Positions 31,494 to 41,809 are shown, numbered from the stretch's first letter. The stretch: 64,000 bases of DNA from Acidipila rosea (GCF_004339725.1 NZ_SMGK01000001.1:868001-932000); one strand, 5' to 3'. Program-made: numbers and translations. Notes: a model not told the origin generated them from the letters alone.

Positions 31494-34400
31494 ATGAGTG
31501 CAATCAGGAGAGTGGGATGGCGTGCGTTGTCGGCATGCCTGTTTCTGCTCCTCATAACCAGTCCCAGTCGAGCCCAGTCCGTTTACGGCTCGATGACCGG
31601 CACTGTTACCGACAGCTCCGGCGCAGTCATTCCCAACGCTTCCGTTCAGGTCAAGAACGAGAAGACCGGCTCTGTCAACAAGACAACCTCCACCTCGGCA
31701 GGCTCCTACCGCTTTCCTGAGCTGCCTCTCGGCTCCTATGACCTCACCGTAACCGCGCCCGGCTTCAGCACAGCGCAGCTTACGGGAGTTACCGTTCAGA
31801 TTCAGAGCACCACCGGTCAGAACGTCACTCTCCAGGCTGGCGGCGAAACCACCACTGTCAACGTCAATGCGGACGCTCCTACCCTGCAGACGGAATCCTC
31901 TGACATGGGCGGCGTTATCTCCGACAAGCAGATCACCGAGCTGCCTCTCGCCCTCGGCGGCGTAGGCGCGCTCCGTTCGCCTGAGGCCTTCGTCTTCCTG
32001 CTGCCCGGCGCGACCGGTCCCGGAACGGCCAACAGCAACAACGGCATCTTCTTCTCCAGGATCGCCGGTGGCCAGACCTTCGGCAATGAAGTCCTCATCG
32101 ACGGCGTCAGCCAGCAGCGCAGTGAAAACGGCTCCTCCTTCGACGAAGAAGCACCCTCCGTTGAAGCCCTGCAGGAGTTCAAAGTCACCACCGCCCTGCC
32201 CACCGCCGAGTACAACCGCACCACCGGCGGCATCGAGAACTTCGTCACTAAGAGCGGCACTAACAACTTCCACGGCACCGCGTACGACATCTTCCGCAAC
32301 CAGGACCTCGACGCCAACACCTGGTTCAACAACGGCTACCGCGCAGAGTTCTGCACCGGCGCTAACAATACCCCATCCTGCCGGTCCACCTATGCAACCC
32401 CGGTTGACCAGAAGAATGACTTCGGCGGGAGCTTCGGTGGTCCGGTCTGGATTCCCAAGGTCTATGACGGCCGTGACAAGCTCTTCTTCTTCTTCGCCTG
32501 GGAGCAGCTCGCCTATCATCTCGGCGCCTCCACCGTCACCACTGTCCCCACTCCGCAGGAGCTGAGCGGCGACTTCTCCAACCCGGCCATTTTCCAGACC
32601 AACAAGCCGGTTGGAACCAATCCCTGCGATGGCTCCACCGTCTACCAGGGCCAGATCTTCGATCCTTCGAGCACCCGTGTCGTCAACGGCGTACCCTGCC
32701 GCACGGCCTATCCCGGCAACAAGATCCCCGGCGGATTTTCTCCCGTCTCGCAGGCGATCCTGAACTATTTCCCCAAGCCGACCAACGATCAGGTCTTCAA
32801 CAACTTCAACTTCAACAGCACCATTCCCATCACCAACACGACCTACACGGTCCGCATCGACGCTCATCTGAGCGACCGGAACTCCATCTGGGGTTCTTAC
32901 AATACGCGTGACAACAACCGCATCAGCGGCACGCCGATCCTTCCCGATCCCATCGATCCCAACACCTGGAAGCAGGACTTCGAGACCCACTTCTTCCGTG
33001 TCGGCTGGGATTACTCGCTCACCCCTCACGTCCTCAATCACTTCATCTTCGGCAGCAACCGCAGCAACAGCATCAACTTCGCTCAGGCCGCGCTTACCGG
33101 CACCAACTGGTTCCAGAAGCTTGGCGTCGCGAATGCTGTCAGCAACAACTTTCCTGTCGTCACCAATGGATTCACTGCTCAGGAAGGCATGCCGAACAAC
33201 GGTGACAACATCGACAACGGCCTGCGGTTGAATGAAAGTGTTGCCTGGGAAAAGGGCGCTCACAGCTTCATGTTCGGTCTTGACCTGCGCTACCAGCAGT
33301 ACTCGCCGATCAACAACAACTCTCCGTCAATCAACTTCGGCGGCGGCCAGACGGCTGCGGATCCGACTCTTGCCTCGCAGACCGGTAACGGTCTGGCCAG
33401 CGAACTTCTCGGCCTTGCCACCAACGGCAGCCAGAACATCATCCCGCATCAGTCCCGCTGGATCTCCTGGTACTGGTCCGGCTTCGCTCAGGATGACTGG
33501 AAGGTCACCAAGGACCTGACCCTCAACCTGGGTATCAACTACAGCCTTGATATGCCCCGGCACGAGGCCAACAACTTCACCTCCAACTTCAGCCGCACCG
33601 CAATCGATCCCGAGTACGGCGTTCCCGGAGCCCTCGTCTTCGGCACCACCTGCCAGCACTGCAACACCGCATGGGCTGACACCTGGTACAAGGACGTAGC
33701 TCCTCGCGTCGGCTTTGCCTATGCCCCGTCCAGCCTTCAGGGCAAGACCGTATTCCGCGGTGGCGCCGGCATCTTCTATGGTCCGCTGCAGTATGACGAC
33801 TTCGGCGGCTCCATGAACACCGGTTACAAGGCGAATCCGAACTTCCCCTCCAAGAACGGCTTCGACCCGTCCTTCTCCATCGACAGCGGCTACCCTGCCT
33901 TTGCGCAGCCGCCCAACCTCGACCCCGGCTACTACAACGGATCGTATGTGCCCGGTTCTTACATCGAGCGTCGCGCAGGCCGCCCTGCCGCCGTGTATGA
34001 CTGGACGGCGCAGGTGCAGCAGCAACTGGCCAGCGACCTCATCATGACCATCGGCTACATTGGCAACCGTGCCCAGAACCTGCAGGCCAATGTGCAGAAC
34101 ATCAACAACATCCCGCTGCAGGACATCGCACTGGGCAACAAGCTCACCGATCAGCTCCAGGGCAACTCGGATGGCGTAGCCACTCCGTTCCCCGGCTACT
34201 TCAACCTGTGGGGCAATGGCGTTCAGGTCCAGCAGGCCCTCCGTCCTTTCCCGCAGTATGACTTCATCGACTCTGGCTGCTGCCTGCAGAATCCCGGTCA
34301 CTCGTCCTTCGACGCGCTTACCGCCAGCCTGCAGCGCCGCTTCTCGCAGGGCCTCAGCCTCCAGGTCTCTTACACCTGGGCTAAGACCCTCACCGATGCG

Positions 34401-35153
34401 GAAAGCGCTCTCCCCAACACCAACCCCGGCGGTCCCCAGGTACAGAATCCTGACAATCTGCACCAGGAGAAGTCCATCAGCGTTCAGGACATACCCCAGA
34501 CGCTCGTCCTCAGTTACACCTACGATCTGCCCTTTGGAGAAGGCAAGCCCTTCCTCAATCACGGCTTCGTCGGCAAGTATGCTGTGGGCGGCTGGGAAAT
34601 CGGCGCAGTCCAGCGTTACCAGTCCGGCGAACCGATGGCCTTCTGCTGCGCCAGCGGCATCCCCGGTTGGCAGCAGGCAATCCGGTATGACAGTGTTCCG
34701 AATACGCACGTCAAGAGCGCGGTTTACCGGCAGGGCTGGAAGAAACTCAACCCCTTCAACATCGCCAATGGCACCGATCCTAATGTGAACAGCCTCTTCA
34801 ACGGCGCTGTTGACAACGGGGCGTATGCCTACACCCACGGTCTGGCTACGCCGGCCTTCATCGATCACAACCTGACGTCCTACCGTGGCACCGGCGCTTA
34901 CAAGCTCGGCGACACCCCGCGTATCAGTCAGGTCAGGATCCCCGGCTACTTCAACGAAGACATCAGTATCATCAAGAACACTCCGATTCACCAGAATATT
35001 GTGTTCCAGTTGAAGTTCGAACTTCTCAACGCCTTGAACCGTCATGCCTTCTCCACGCCTGACGGCAACCCCAACGACTTCCTCTTCGGCGTTCCCACAG
35101 GAACGATAACGAATCCAAGGAATGTCCAGATCACCGGACGTATCAGCTTCTAG
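31494..35153 (+). CDS. Oar-like TonB-dependent receptor with carboxypeptidase-regulatory domain
   Basis: A 1219-residue outer-membrane protein. It has a signal peptide (residues 1-28, ending SRAQS), then a carboxypeptidase-regulatory-like beta-sandwich (about 30-115, GSMTGTVTDSSGAVIPNA and SGSYRFPELPLGSYDL-like text), a plug domain (about 125-280) and a large beta-barrel ending in aromatic-rich strands (QITGRISF at the end). Acidobacteria have many such receptors, which take up large glycans or peptides. The flanking GH28 and GH127 genes suggest plant polysaccharide fragments. AGGAGG lies 5 bases before ATG 31494, so the longer frame from 31344 is rejected. Confidence 0.92.
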   Translation: MSAIRRVGWRALSACLFLLLITSPSRAQSVYGSMTGTVTDSSGAVIPNASVQVKNEKTGSVNKTTSTSAGSYRFPELPLGSYDLTVTAPGFSTAQLTGVTVQIQSTTGQNVTLQAGGETTTVNVNADAPTLQTESSDMGGVISDKQITELPLALGGVGALRSPEAFVFLLPGATGPGTANSNNGIFFSRIAGGQTFGNEVLIDGVSQQRSENGSSFDEEAPSVEALQEFKVTTALPTAEYNRTTGGIENFVTKSGTNNFHGTAYDIFRNQDLDANTWFNNGYRAEFCTGANNTPSCRSTYATPVDQKNDFGGSFGGPVWIPKVYDGRDKLFFFFAWEQLAYHLGASTVTTVPTPQELSGDFSNPAIFQTNKPVGTNPCDGSTVYQGQIFDPSSTRVVNGVPCRTAYPGNKIPGGFSPVSQAILNYFPKPTNDQVFNNFNFNSTIPITNTTYTVRIDAHLSDRNSIWGSYNTRDNNRISGTPILPDPIDPNTWKQDFETHFFRVGWDYSLTPHVLNHFIFGSNRSNSINFAQAALTGTNWFQKLGVANAVSNNFPVVTNGFTAQEGMPNNGDNIDNGLRLNESVAWEKGAHSFMFGLDLRYQQYSPINNNSPSINFGGGQTAADPTLASQTGNGLASELLGLATNGSQNIIPHQSRWISWYWSGFAQDDWKVTKDLTLNLGINYSLDMPRHEANNFTSNFSRTAIDPEYGVPGALVFGTTCQHCNTAWADTWYKDVAPRVGFAYAPSSLQGKTVFRGGAGIFYGPLQYDDFGGSMNTGYKANPNFPSKNGFDPSFSIDSGYPAFAQPPNLDPGYYNGSYVPGSYIERRAGRPAAVYDWTAQVQQQLASDLIMTIGYIGNRAQNLQANVQNINNIPLQDIALGNKLTDQLQGNSDGVATPFPGYFNLWGNGVQVQQALRPFPQYDFIDSGCCLQNPGHSSFDALTASLQRRFSQGLSLQVSYTWAKTLTDAESALPNTNPGGPQVQNPDNLHQEKSISVQDIPQTLVLSYTYDLPFGEGKPFLNHGFVGKYAVGGWEIGAVQRYQSGEPMAFCCASGIPGWQQAIRYDSVPNTHVKSAVYRQGWKKLNPFNIANGTDPNVNSLFNGAVDNGAYAYTHGLATPAFIDHNLTSYRGTGAYKLGDTPRISQVRIPGYFNEDISIIKNTPIHQNIVFQLKFELLNALNRHAFSTPDGNPNDFLFGVPTGTITNPRNVQITGRISF

Positions 35154-35203
35154 TTGGCCAATGAGTCACTGGAAATAGCAGTACAAAAAGCAACAACCTC
35201 CCA

Positions 35204-35239
35204 TGCCGCTTTGAGCTCGTCTCAAAGCGGCACTTTTTT
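35204..35239 (+). terminator. Intrinsic terminator of the TonB receptor gene
   Basis: A perfect 12-bp stem TGCCGCTTTGAG / CTCAAAGCGGCA with a 5-base loop (CTCGT), followed by a run of six T. It lies 51 bases after the receptor stop codon. Confidence 0.9.
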
Positions 35240-35327
35240 GGTGGGAAGATTTACGTGTTTGCTCTGGCGCGGACGCGCCGCAGGGAAGGAAGAGGAACAG
35301 CAGCAGGCCCCGATCTAGCGCTCCGAT

Positions 35328-36935
35328 CTAGCGCCTGATCGTCTCGTTAGCCTTTTCGATCGCGGCATCCTTGATGCCTCTGCTGCCCGATACGCGAAAA
35401 TCCGTCACGTCCTTCAGCACAAATGCCGCGCCCGTGTCATTCCGCGGCAGTTTGATGCGAAAGAAGTCAGCGCCCTGCACATCTTCCAGCACAAACCCCG
35501 GCCGCGCATCTGCCTTTTCATTCGCGATCTCGACGTTCGTGAACTCGATGTCCTTCACATGCCGAACATAGAATCCCTGCGCCGGCATCGCTCCAAACAT
35601 CCCCGGGTCCGGATACTTCGTCTCGTTCTCCGGCGGGTGCAGCGCCGCCATCTCTTCCGTGCCGCCGCCCTGGTGGTGCAGGTAGATGTTGTTCAGCTTG
35701 ATGCTCGCAATCTCGTGCCCCGGCACTCCGCTGATGATCGCGCAATCCTTTGACGCGCAGTTGTAGCTCACGATATCGCTCAGCACCACACGCTGCAGCG
35801 TCCCCACCGCCGCGCCCGCAGGCCCGCGCATCCGCGTCCCCAGCCGCAGAAAGATCGGCGCCGTCGTCACATCGCGCATCGTGATTCCGATGAAGGTCAC
35901 ATCTTCCAGCAGCGCCCCATCTTCGCTCTCGAGCGCAATGCCGTTGCAACCGTCGAAGACGCAGTTTGAAACCGTAATGTTCTTGAAGCCGCCATTCGAC
36001 TCCGTTCCGAACTTGATTCGTCCCGTATGCGGCACCCGCGCGTCCGCCGCAAACTTCTTCCAGGTTCCATCCAGCATTGTGCCCAGCTCATACGTCCCCG
36101 TCACATAGCAGTTCGTGATCGTCACGTTTTCCGTGGCCCGCGCATACCCCAGCGCATAGGAGCTCTTCGGGCAGATGCCGTCGTCCCACGGCGAGTTCAC
36201 GCTGCAGTTTGAGACGCGCACATTCCGGCAGCAGTCAATGTCCATGCCATCCCGGTTGGTATCGATCTTCAGGTTGTCGATCGTTAGATTATCCACGCCC
36301 GTCGCCAGAATCCCGAAGTGGCCGCCCTTCAGTATCGAGAAATCCCGCAGGATCACGTTGCGGCAGTTCTTCAGCGCAATTGACTTGTTGCCGTTGCGCG
36401 GCGTCTCCGCCAGCGGCTGCTCCGTAGCCCATCCGCGGCTCAGCCCCTTGCCCCAGATCAGCCCCGGCCCCATGATCGAAACATCATGCAGCCCCTCGCC
36501 CCAGATCAGGCTGTTGTGCCAGTGGTTGTGCCCATAGTCCTGGTAGTTTTCCCATGGCGCATTCGACTCAGCCGCATCATAGCCCTCTGTGCCGCTCGTC
36601 GGCACCTCTGCCGCCAGCAGCGTCGCCCCCTGGTCCAGGTAGAGCGCCACCTTGCTCTTCAGCCGCAAGGAGAAGCTCGCATAGGTCCCGGCAGGGAAGC
36701 GCACCGTCCCGCCGCCTGCTGCTGCTGCCGCGTCAATGGCCTTGTTGATCGCCGGCGAGTCAATGGTCGTACCATCGCCCGTCGCTCCGAAATCCCGCAC
36801 GTCATAGATGCCGCCCGCAGTCTTCGCGGCCCTCGCCGGTGCTTTGGCAAAGGCAACGCCGGTGGCGCCCGTAGCAGCCGTAGCCGTCAGGCCCATTCCG
36901 GCCAGCTTCATAAACTCTCTGCGAGGTGTTCCCAT
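35328..36935 (-). CDS. GH28-like pectinolytic glycosidase, Tat-exported
   Basis: A 535-residue right-handed beta-helix enzyme. The twin-arginine signal RREFMKLAG precedes a hydrophobic stretch, so folding before export is likely. The pectate-lyase-fold opening YDVRDFGATGDGTTIDSPAINKAIDAA is typical of GH28. Catalytic-type motifs are NRDGMDID (about 237-244) and DDGICPKSS (about 257), corresponding to the NTD and DD positions of polygalacturonases. The GHG motif is replaced by GTESNGGF, so rhamnogalacturonidase or a related exo activity is more likely than polygalacturonase. GGAG precedes the ATG. Confidence 0.85.
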   Translation of the reverse strand: MGTPRREFMKLAGMGLTATAATGATGVAFAKAPARAAKTAGGIYDVRDFGATGDGTTIDSPAINKAIDAAAAAGGGTVRFPAGTYASFSLRLKSKVALYLDQGATLLAAEVPTSGTEGYDAAESNAPWENYQDYGHNHWHNSLIWGEGLHDVSIMGPGLIWGKGLSRGWATEQPLAETPRNGNKSIALKNCRNVILRDFSILKGGHFGILATGVDNLTIDNLKIDTNRDGMDIDCCRNVRVSNCSVNSPWDDGICPKSSYALGYARATENVTITNCYVTGTYELGTMLDGTWKKFAADARVPHTGRIKFGTESNGGFKNITVSNCVFDGCNGIALESEDGALLEDVTFIGITMRDVTTAPIFLRLGTRMRGPAGAAVGTLQRVVLSDIVSYNCASKDCAIISGVPGHEIASIKLNNIYLHHQGGGTEEMAALHPPENETKYPDPGMFGAMPAQGFYVRHVKDIEFTNVEIANEKADARPGFVLEDVQGADFFRIKLPRNDTGAAFVLKDVTDFRVSGSRGIKDAAIEKANETIRR

Positions 36936-37006
36936 GTGGCCATCTCCAGGAAAAATTTTCCACCGAGAACTCTAAAGGAATTTGCGCTGTTTGTCGCGCA
37001 GTGGTC

Positions 37007-38791
37007 TTACCTCGTCGCTCCTCCCGCCGCCTTCTGCTCGGCGATCCACTGGTCGATCGTCTTCTCCAGCACATCGAGCGGCAGCGGCCCCTGCGCCAGC
37101 ACCGCGTCATGGAAGCTTCGCAGGTCAAAGCGCGCCCCCAGTTGCTGCCGTGCCCGTTCCCGCAGCTCCAGTATCTTCATCTGTCCCAGTTTGTAGGCCA
37201 GCGCCTGCCCCGGCCACGCAATGTATCGGTCGACTTCTGTCTCGATATTCTGTTCATCCATCGCCGTATGGTCGCGGAAGAACTGGATCATCTGCGCCCG
37301 GGACCAGTGATCGTAGTGCACCCCCGTGTCCACTACCAGCCTCACCGAGCGCCACATCTCGTTTTCGAGCCGCCCATATTCGCTGTAGGGGTCCTGGTAG
37401 AAGCCCACTTCCTTGCCCAGTCTTTCCGCATAGAACGCCCATCCCTCCGAGTAGGCGTTGTAGTTCCCGAAGCGCCGAAACGGCGGCAGCCCCGGTATCT
37501 CCTGCGCAATCGAGAACTGCAGGTGATGCCCCGGAATCCCCTCGTGATACGCAATCGCCTCCACATTCAGCAGCAGCCGATGCGTCGGATCATACTCATT
37601 CACATTGACTCGCCCCGGCCTGTTTCCCGCGCCCGGCGAGTAGTCCGCGGGCACCGCATCCGGCGCGCGAAACGCATCCATCGGCACCACTTCCAGCTTG
37701 TTCTTCGGCAGCCGCCCAAAGAGCTGCGGCAGTTTGCCGCTCATCTGATCCACGTAGTGTTGGTAGAGCCCCAGCACCTGCGCCCCGGACTTCCCATAGA
37801 GCGCCGGGTCCTTGCGGATGTGTTCGTTGAACGACTTCAGATCGCTGTACCCCTGGCTCCGCGCCAGCGCCACCATCTGCGCTTCGATCTCCGTCACCTG
37901 CGCCAGTCCCATCCGGTGGATCTCATCCGGGGCGAGCTCCGTCGTCGTCATCTGCCGTACGTCGAAGCGATACCGCGCCGCCCCGTCCGGCAGCGACCAC
38001 ACGCCATATTCCGTGCGCCCGTGCGGCGCATACTCCGTGCGTACAAAGGCGGCAAATTTCGCATACGCGGGCGCGGCATCTTCCTCCACCGCCTTCACGA
38101 TCGCGCCCTTGAGTCGCGCCTGCTCCGTTGCGGAGATCCCTGCCGGGAACTTCACCACCGGCGCTGCGAAGGGGCTTTCCACGCCCTTCTTTTGCGCGAT
38201 CTCCTGCGCCTCGGCCGCCACCTTTTCCAGCAGGTACTTCGGCGGCATCAGTCCGTCCCGCATGCCCAGCCTCATGTCCGCCGTCACCTGGTCAAAGGCG
38301 CGCGGCAACTGCTGCAGCCGCGCAAGGTAGTTCTCGTAGTCCTTCACCGTCCTGAACGGCATCTGCGATGCAAGGGCTGCGTAATCCAGGTGGACGCCGT
38401 TCATCTGGTTCACCGGCATCTCCCAGTCCTTGAACCTCGCCTCTTCCACCTCTTCGCTGAGCTGCCGCACCATCAGCGCCTTGTTCAGCTGCTCCTGCTC
38501 GCTCAATCCCGTCACGTCGAGAGCTTTGAAGAGCTGCAGCGCGTGCTCCGCATGCCGTTCTTCTCTCGCGTAAGCCTCGGGCGAGTAGTCGCTCAGCCGA
38601 TCGTTGTAGCGCGTATCCCCAACATACGTCGCCATCTCGGGATACGTGCGCAGCTCGTATTGCCACTCCGCGTTGATTGCCGCATCCAGCTTCGCCTTGC
38701 GTGTCTGCTGCGTCTGCCCTTGCATCGGCAGACTCGCGAACAGCAGCACAACCCCGCCACAGGTCACCTTGGATAAATTCCTTGCGAGCAT
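37007..38791 (-). CDS. DUF885 zinc-peptidase-like secreted protein
   Basis: A 594-residue exported protein of the DUF885 family, which shares a gluzincin-like active site: HEGIPGHH near residue 458 and EGWAFYAERLG about 35 residues later provide the zinc ligands. The N-terminus MLARNLSKVTCGGVVLLFASLPMQG is a signal peptide when started at ATG 38791. An in-frame ATG at 38863 would bury it behind 24 residues; the SD at 38791 is very close, so the start is not settled. The substrate is unknown, probably peptides. Confidence 0.82.
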   Translation of the reverse strand: MLARNLSKVTCGGVVLLFASLPMQGQTQQTRKAKLDAAINAEWQYELRTYPEMATYVGDTRYNDRLSDYSPEAYAREERHAEHALQLFKALDVTGLSEQEQLNKALMVRQLSEEVEEARFKDWEMPVNQMNGVHLDYAALASQMPFRTVKDYENYLARLQQLPRAFDQVTADMRLGMRDGLMPPKYLLEKVAAEAQEIAQKKGVESPFAAPVVKFPAGISATEQARLKGAIVKAVEEDAAPAYAKFAAFVRTEYAPHGRTEYGVWSLPDGAARYRFDVRQMTTTELAPDEIHRMGLAQVTEIEAQMVALARSQGYSDLKSFNEHIRKDPALYGKSGAQVLGLYQHYVDQMSGKLPQLFGRLPKNKLEVVPMDAFRAPDAVPADYSPGAGNRPGRVNVNEYDPTHRLLLNVEAIAYHEGIPGHHLQFSIAQEIPGLPPFRRFGNYNAYSEGWAFYAERLGKEVGFYQDPYSEYGRLENEMWRSVRLVVDTGVHYDHWSRAQMIQFFRDHTAMDEQNIETEVDRYIAWPGQALAYKLGQMKILELRERARQQLGARFDLRSFHDAVLAQGPLPLDVLEKTIDQWIAEQKAAGGATR

Positions 38792-38866
38792 GCTCCTCCA
38801 TCCGGCTCCGCGAACCCATCGAAGAGCAGTAAAATCAGGAAAAATTGGAATAGCTAAGTTCAACGG

Positions 38867-38899
38867 AAAGTTTTAAAAATGTCTACGTCAAAGTTTTAA
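38867..38899. repeat. Direct repeat AAAGTTTTAA upstream of GH127
   Basis: AAAGTTTTAA occurs at 38867-38876 and 38890-38899, 23 bases apart, in the AT-rich divergent promoter between the DUF885 and GH127 genes. Possible regulator binding or UP-element-like sequence. Confidence 0.25.
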
Positions 38900-38964
38900 G
38901 ATCGTACATCTGCAGCGCGGCCGCCATTCGCCACGCTCTCCCCGACAGGAGTAAAAAGAAAGCC

Positions 38965-40866
38965 ATGCTCAACCGCCGTCACTTCCTTTCTTCCTCGCTG
39001 GCCGCCGCCTCCGTAGCCCTGCTTCCTCGTCCGCTTCTCGTCGCGCAGGATGCAGTCGTAGACAGCCCCGCAAGCAACATCGCGGGTGGTCGTGAAAAGG
39101 TTTCCTGGCGCGTCCAGCCCTTTCCCATGCAGCAGGTGCGCCTCCGCGACGGACTCATGTTGCGCGCCCAACAGATCAACCTCGCCTACCTCAACCAGCT
39201 CCCCAACGACCGCCTGCTGCACATGTTTCGCCTCACCGCAGGCCTGCCCTCCACGGCAGCGCCGCTCGGCGGATGGGAGGCGCCCGATGGCGAGCTGCGC
39301 GGCCACTTCGCCGGCGGCCATTATCTCTCTGCCTGCGCTCTCATGTATGCCAGCGCCGGCGATGAAGCCATCCGCGCCAAGGGCAATGAACTCGTAGCCG
39401 AGCTCGCGAAGTGTCAGAAGGCCAACGGCTACCTCGGCGCCTATCCTGAAAACTTTTACGATCGCCTGCGCAACTATCAGAAGGTCTGGGCGCCCTTTTA
39501 CACCTACCACAAGATCCTCGCCGGCCATCTCGATATGTATGTGCACTGCGGCAACCGGCAGGCCCTCGCCACCGCGGAGAAGATGTCCGACTGGGCAGCC
39601 AGCTGGGTCGCGCCTCTCACCGATGAGCAGTTCGAACGCATCAAGCTGGTCGAGCAGGGCGGCATGTGCGAGTCTCTCTTCAATCTCTACGCGCTCACCG
39701 GCAACCCGAAATATCTCGCCCTCGCGCGCCGCTTTGAACACAAGAAGATCCTCGACCCGCTCGCACAGCAGCAGGACGATCTCGCCGGCAACCACGCCAA
39801 CACCAATATCCCCAAGATCATCGGCGTAGCCCGCGGCTATGAACTCACCGCCGAGGACCGCGACCACACCATCGCCACCTACTTCTGGCAGCGAGTCACT
39901 TCGCAGCACGCCTACGCCACCGGCGGCACCAGCAACCATGAGTTCTGGCAGGCGCCCGGCAAGCTCTCTACCGAGTTAGGCAAGTCTGCCGAGGAGTGCT
40001 GCTGCAGCTACAACATGCTCAAGCTCTCCCGTCACATCTACGGCTGGACTGCCGATCCGCATGTCATGGATTACTACGAGCGACTGCTCTACAACGTACG
40101 CCTCGGCACACAGGACCCCAGCGGCATGCTCATGTACTATGTCTCCCTCAAGCCCGGCTACTGGAAGACCTTCGGCACGCCCGATAAATCTTTCTGGTGC
40201 TGCACCGGCACCGGCGTCGAAGAGTACTCCAAGCTCAACGATTCGATCTACTGGCATGACGACCACGCCCTCTACGTCAATCTCTTCATTCCTTCTGAAC
40301 TGAACTGGCCGCAGAAGAATCTCCGCGTCATGCAGCAGACCGCCTTTCCTGTTGAAGAGGGAACTACTCTCACCTTGCGAACTACCTCCCCATCCGCATT
40401 CCCGCTGCACATTCGTGTACCTTACTGGGCCACCCAGGGCGCCACGGTTAAGATCAATGGCAAGCTCCAGCACATCGCTGCCGAGCCCGGCACCTATCTC
40501 ACGCTCGACCGCACCTGGCACGATGGCGACAAGGTAGAGATCGCCATGCCCATGTCCCTGCACACCGCGCCTCTGCCGGATAATCCCGCCTTGCAGGCTG
40601 CCATGTATGGTCCGCTCGTGCTTGCCGCGCAGATGGGCCGAGACGGCCTCACCCGCGAAATGATCTACGGAGACTTAGGTCCCTTCGCCAAGGGGCAGAA
40701 GGACTACGAGCCGCCCACGGCGAGGGCCGCCGGCCGGTCCCCGTGGCTCAAGCGAACCTCTTCGCCTCACCTTGAATTCGTCAGCGCCGACAATACCCGC
40801 GCCGTTCCTCTCTACACCATCATGGACGAGCGCTACAGCGTCTATTGGAAAGTCGAGAACGCCTGA
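38965..40866 (+). CDS. GH127 beta-L-arabinofuranosidase-like enzyme
   Basis: A 633-residue exported glycosidase (DUF1680/GH127). It has a Tat-like signal RRHFLSSSLAAAS, then an (alpha/alpha)6 barrel. The family's zinc-bound cysteine site is represented by the ECCCSYNMLKL cluster (about residues 345-355) and WCCTGTGVEEYSKL (about 412-425), with the catalytic Cys and Glu among them. It would release arabinofuranose from pectic or hydroxyproline-rich glycans, in line with the GH28 gene nearby. AGGAG lies 12 bases upstream. Confidence 0.9.
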   Translation: MLNRRHFLSSSLAAASVALLPRPLLVAQDAVVDSPASNIAGGREKVSWRVQPFPMQQVRLRDGLMLRAQQINLAYLNQLPNDRLLHMFRLTAGLPSTAAPLGGWEAPDGELRGHFAGGHYLSACALMYASAGDEAIRAKGNELVAELAKCQKANGYLGAYPENFYDRLRNYQKVWAPFYTYHKILAGHLDMYVHCGNRQALATAEKMSDWAASWVAPLTDEQFERIKLVEQGGMCESLFNLYALTGNPKYLALARRFEHKKILDPLAQQQDDLAGNHANTNIPKIIGVARGYELTAEDRDHTIATYFWQRVTSQHAYATGGTSNHEFWQAPGKLSTELGKSAEECCCSYNMLKLSRHIYGWTADPHVMDYYERLLYNVRLGTQDPSGMLMYYVSLKPGYWKTFGTPDKSFWCCTGTGVEEYSKLNDSIYWHDDHALYVNLFIPSELNWPQKNLRVMQQTAFPVEEGTTLTLRTTSPSAFPLHIRVPYWATQGATVKINGKLQHIAAEPGTYLTLDRTWHDGDKVEIAMPMSLHTAPLPDNPALQAAMYGPLVLAAQMGRDGLTREMIYGDLGPFAKGQKDYEPPTARAAGRSPWLKRTSSPHLEFVSADNTRAVPLYTIMDERYSVYWKVENA

Positions 40867-40870
40867 CCGT

Positions 40871-41809
40871 TTACTTGGCCGCCCACTTATCGACAATGGT
40901 CTTCGCGAGGTGCGCCATCAGCACCTCGCCTTCGTTGTCCACGGTCCAGCTCTGGTCCTTGTTGTCGTAGGTGAAGAGCGAAAGCACGATGGGCCCGCTC
41001 TTCGCATACACCACGCCCACATCGTTGCGCACCGCATCGAGCGCGCCCGTCTTGTTCGCGATTGCAGAGTCTTTCTCTGAGCTGTCGATCGTCTCCAGGT
41101 AGCGCGGAATGCTGTCGCGATAGAACTGATTCTTCAACATGTGCAGCGCTGCCCCGCACAGCTGCTCATCCTCCGCCGTCTTCGCCGCCGTGCTCCCTGG
41201 CGGATTCAGGTTGCAGTCTACATACCGCTGCATCACGCTCGCCATCTCCCGCGGCGTCGTCTTGCCCAGCCCGAACTGCGTCTGGTCCGCCGGCATTGAT
41301 CCCTCCGCCGGTGCAAAGACTTTCTTGTAGAGCCACGTATTCTTCAGCCCCAGCGCCACAATCTCATCGTCGATATTCTTCAGCCCCAGGTGGCCGATCG
41401 CAAGGTTCGTCGCCGTGTTGTCGCTCACGATCACCATCATCGTCAGCACATCCTTGAGCGTCAGCGTCAGGGGAGTGTCGAAGAACATCAGCACTCCCGA
41501 CCCCTGCACCTGGTCCTGCTTCGTGAGTGTGATCTTGTCGTCGAAGTGCACCCGTCCCGCCCGCACCTGCTGCAACGCATCGTAGAGCACCGTCAGCTTG
41601 ATGACCGAGGCCGTCTGCACCGGCGTATCCGCGTTGAGCGCCACCGTCTGTCCCGTCGTGAGATCTTTGGCAAAGAGGGCGACCTTGCCGTGGTATCCCG
41701 CCGTCATCGTTTGCAGCTGTGCTTCGAGCGCCGCGTCATTCTGTCCCATCGCGCATCGGCCCCAGCCGGTGCAGAGCAGCAAGGCAACCACCATCGATCT
41801 CAATCTCAT
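40871..41809 (-). CDS. Class A beta-lactamase-like serine hydrolase
   Basis: A 312-residue exported protein of the class A beta-lactamase/transpeptidase fold. Signal peptide at residues 1-22; S68-V-I-K71 is the SxxK motif, S129-D130-N131 is SDN, and KTGALD is the third motif. In the omega-loop region AEGSMPADQ replaces the usual ExELN; a Glu is present but the Asn (Ambler 170) is not, so efficient penicillin hydrolysis is uncertain. ATG 41809 sits directly before the signal peptide. It is divergent from the serine hydrolase at 41898. Confidence 0.85.
   Translation of the reverse strand: MRLRSMVVALLLCTGWGRCAMGQNDAALEAQLQTMTAGYHGKVALFAKDLTTGQTVALNADTPVQTASVIKLTVLYDALQQVRAGRVHFDDKITLTKQDQVQGSGVLMFFDTPLTLTLKDVLTMMVIVSDNTATNLAIGHLGLKNIDDEIVALGLKNTWLYKKVFAPAEGSMPADQTQFGLGKTTPREMASVMQRYVDCNLNPPGSTAAKTAEDEQLCGAALHMLKNQFYRDSIPRYLETIDSSEKDSAIANKTGALDAVRNDVGVVYAKSGPIVLSLFTYDNKDQSWTVDNEGEVLMAHLAKTIVDKWAAK

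Noticed and set aside
31482-35045. Two long minus-strand frames (593 and 572 codons)
   Set aside because: Both are antisense to the TonB-dependent receptor, which has a strong ribosome-binding site, signal peptide and terminator on the plus strand.
36926-38776. A 616-codon plus-strand frame opposite the DUF885 gene
   Set aside because: Arg/His/Pro-rich translation typical of antisense to GC-rich coding; no domain.
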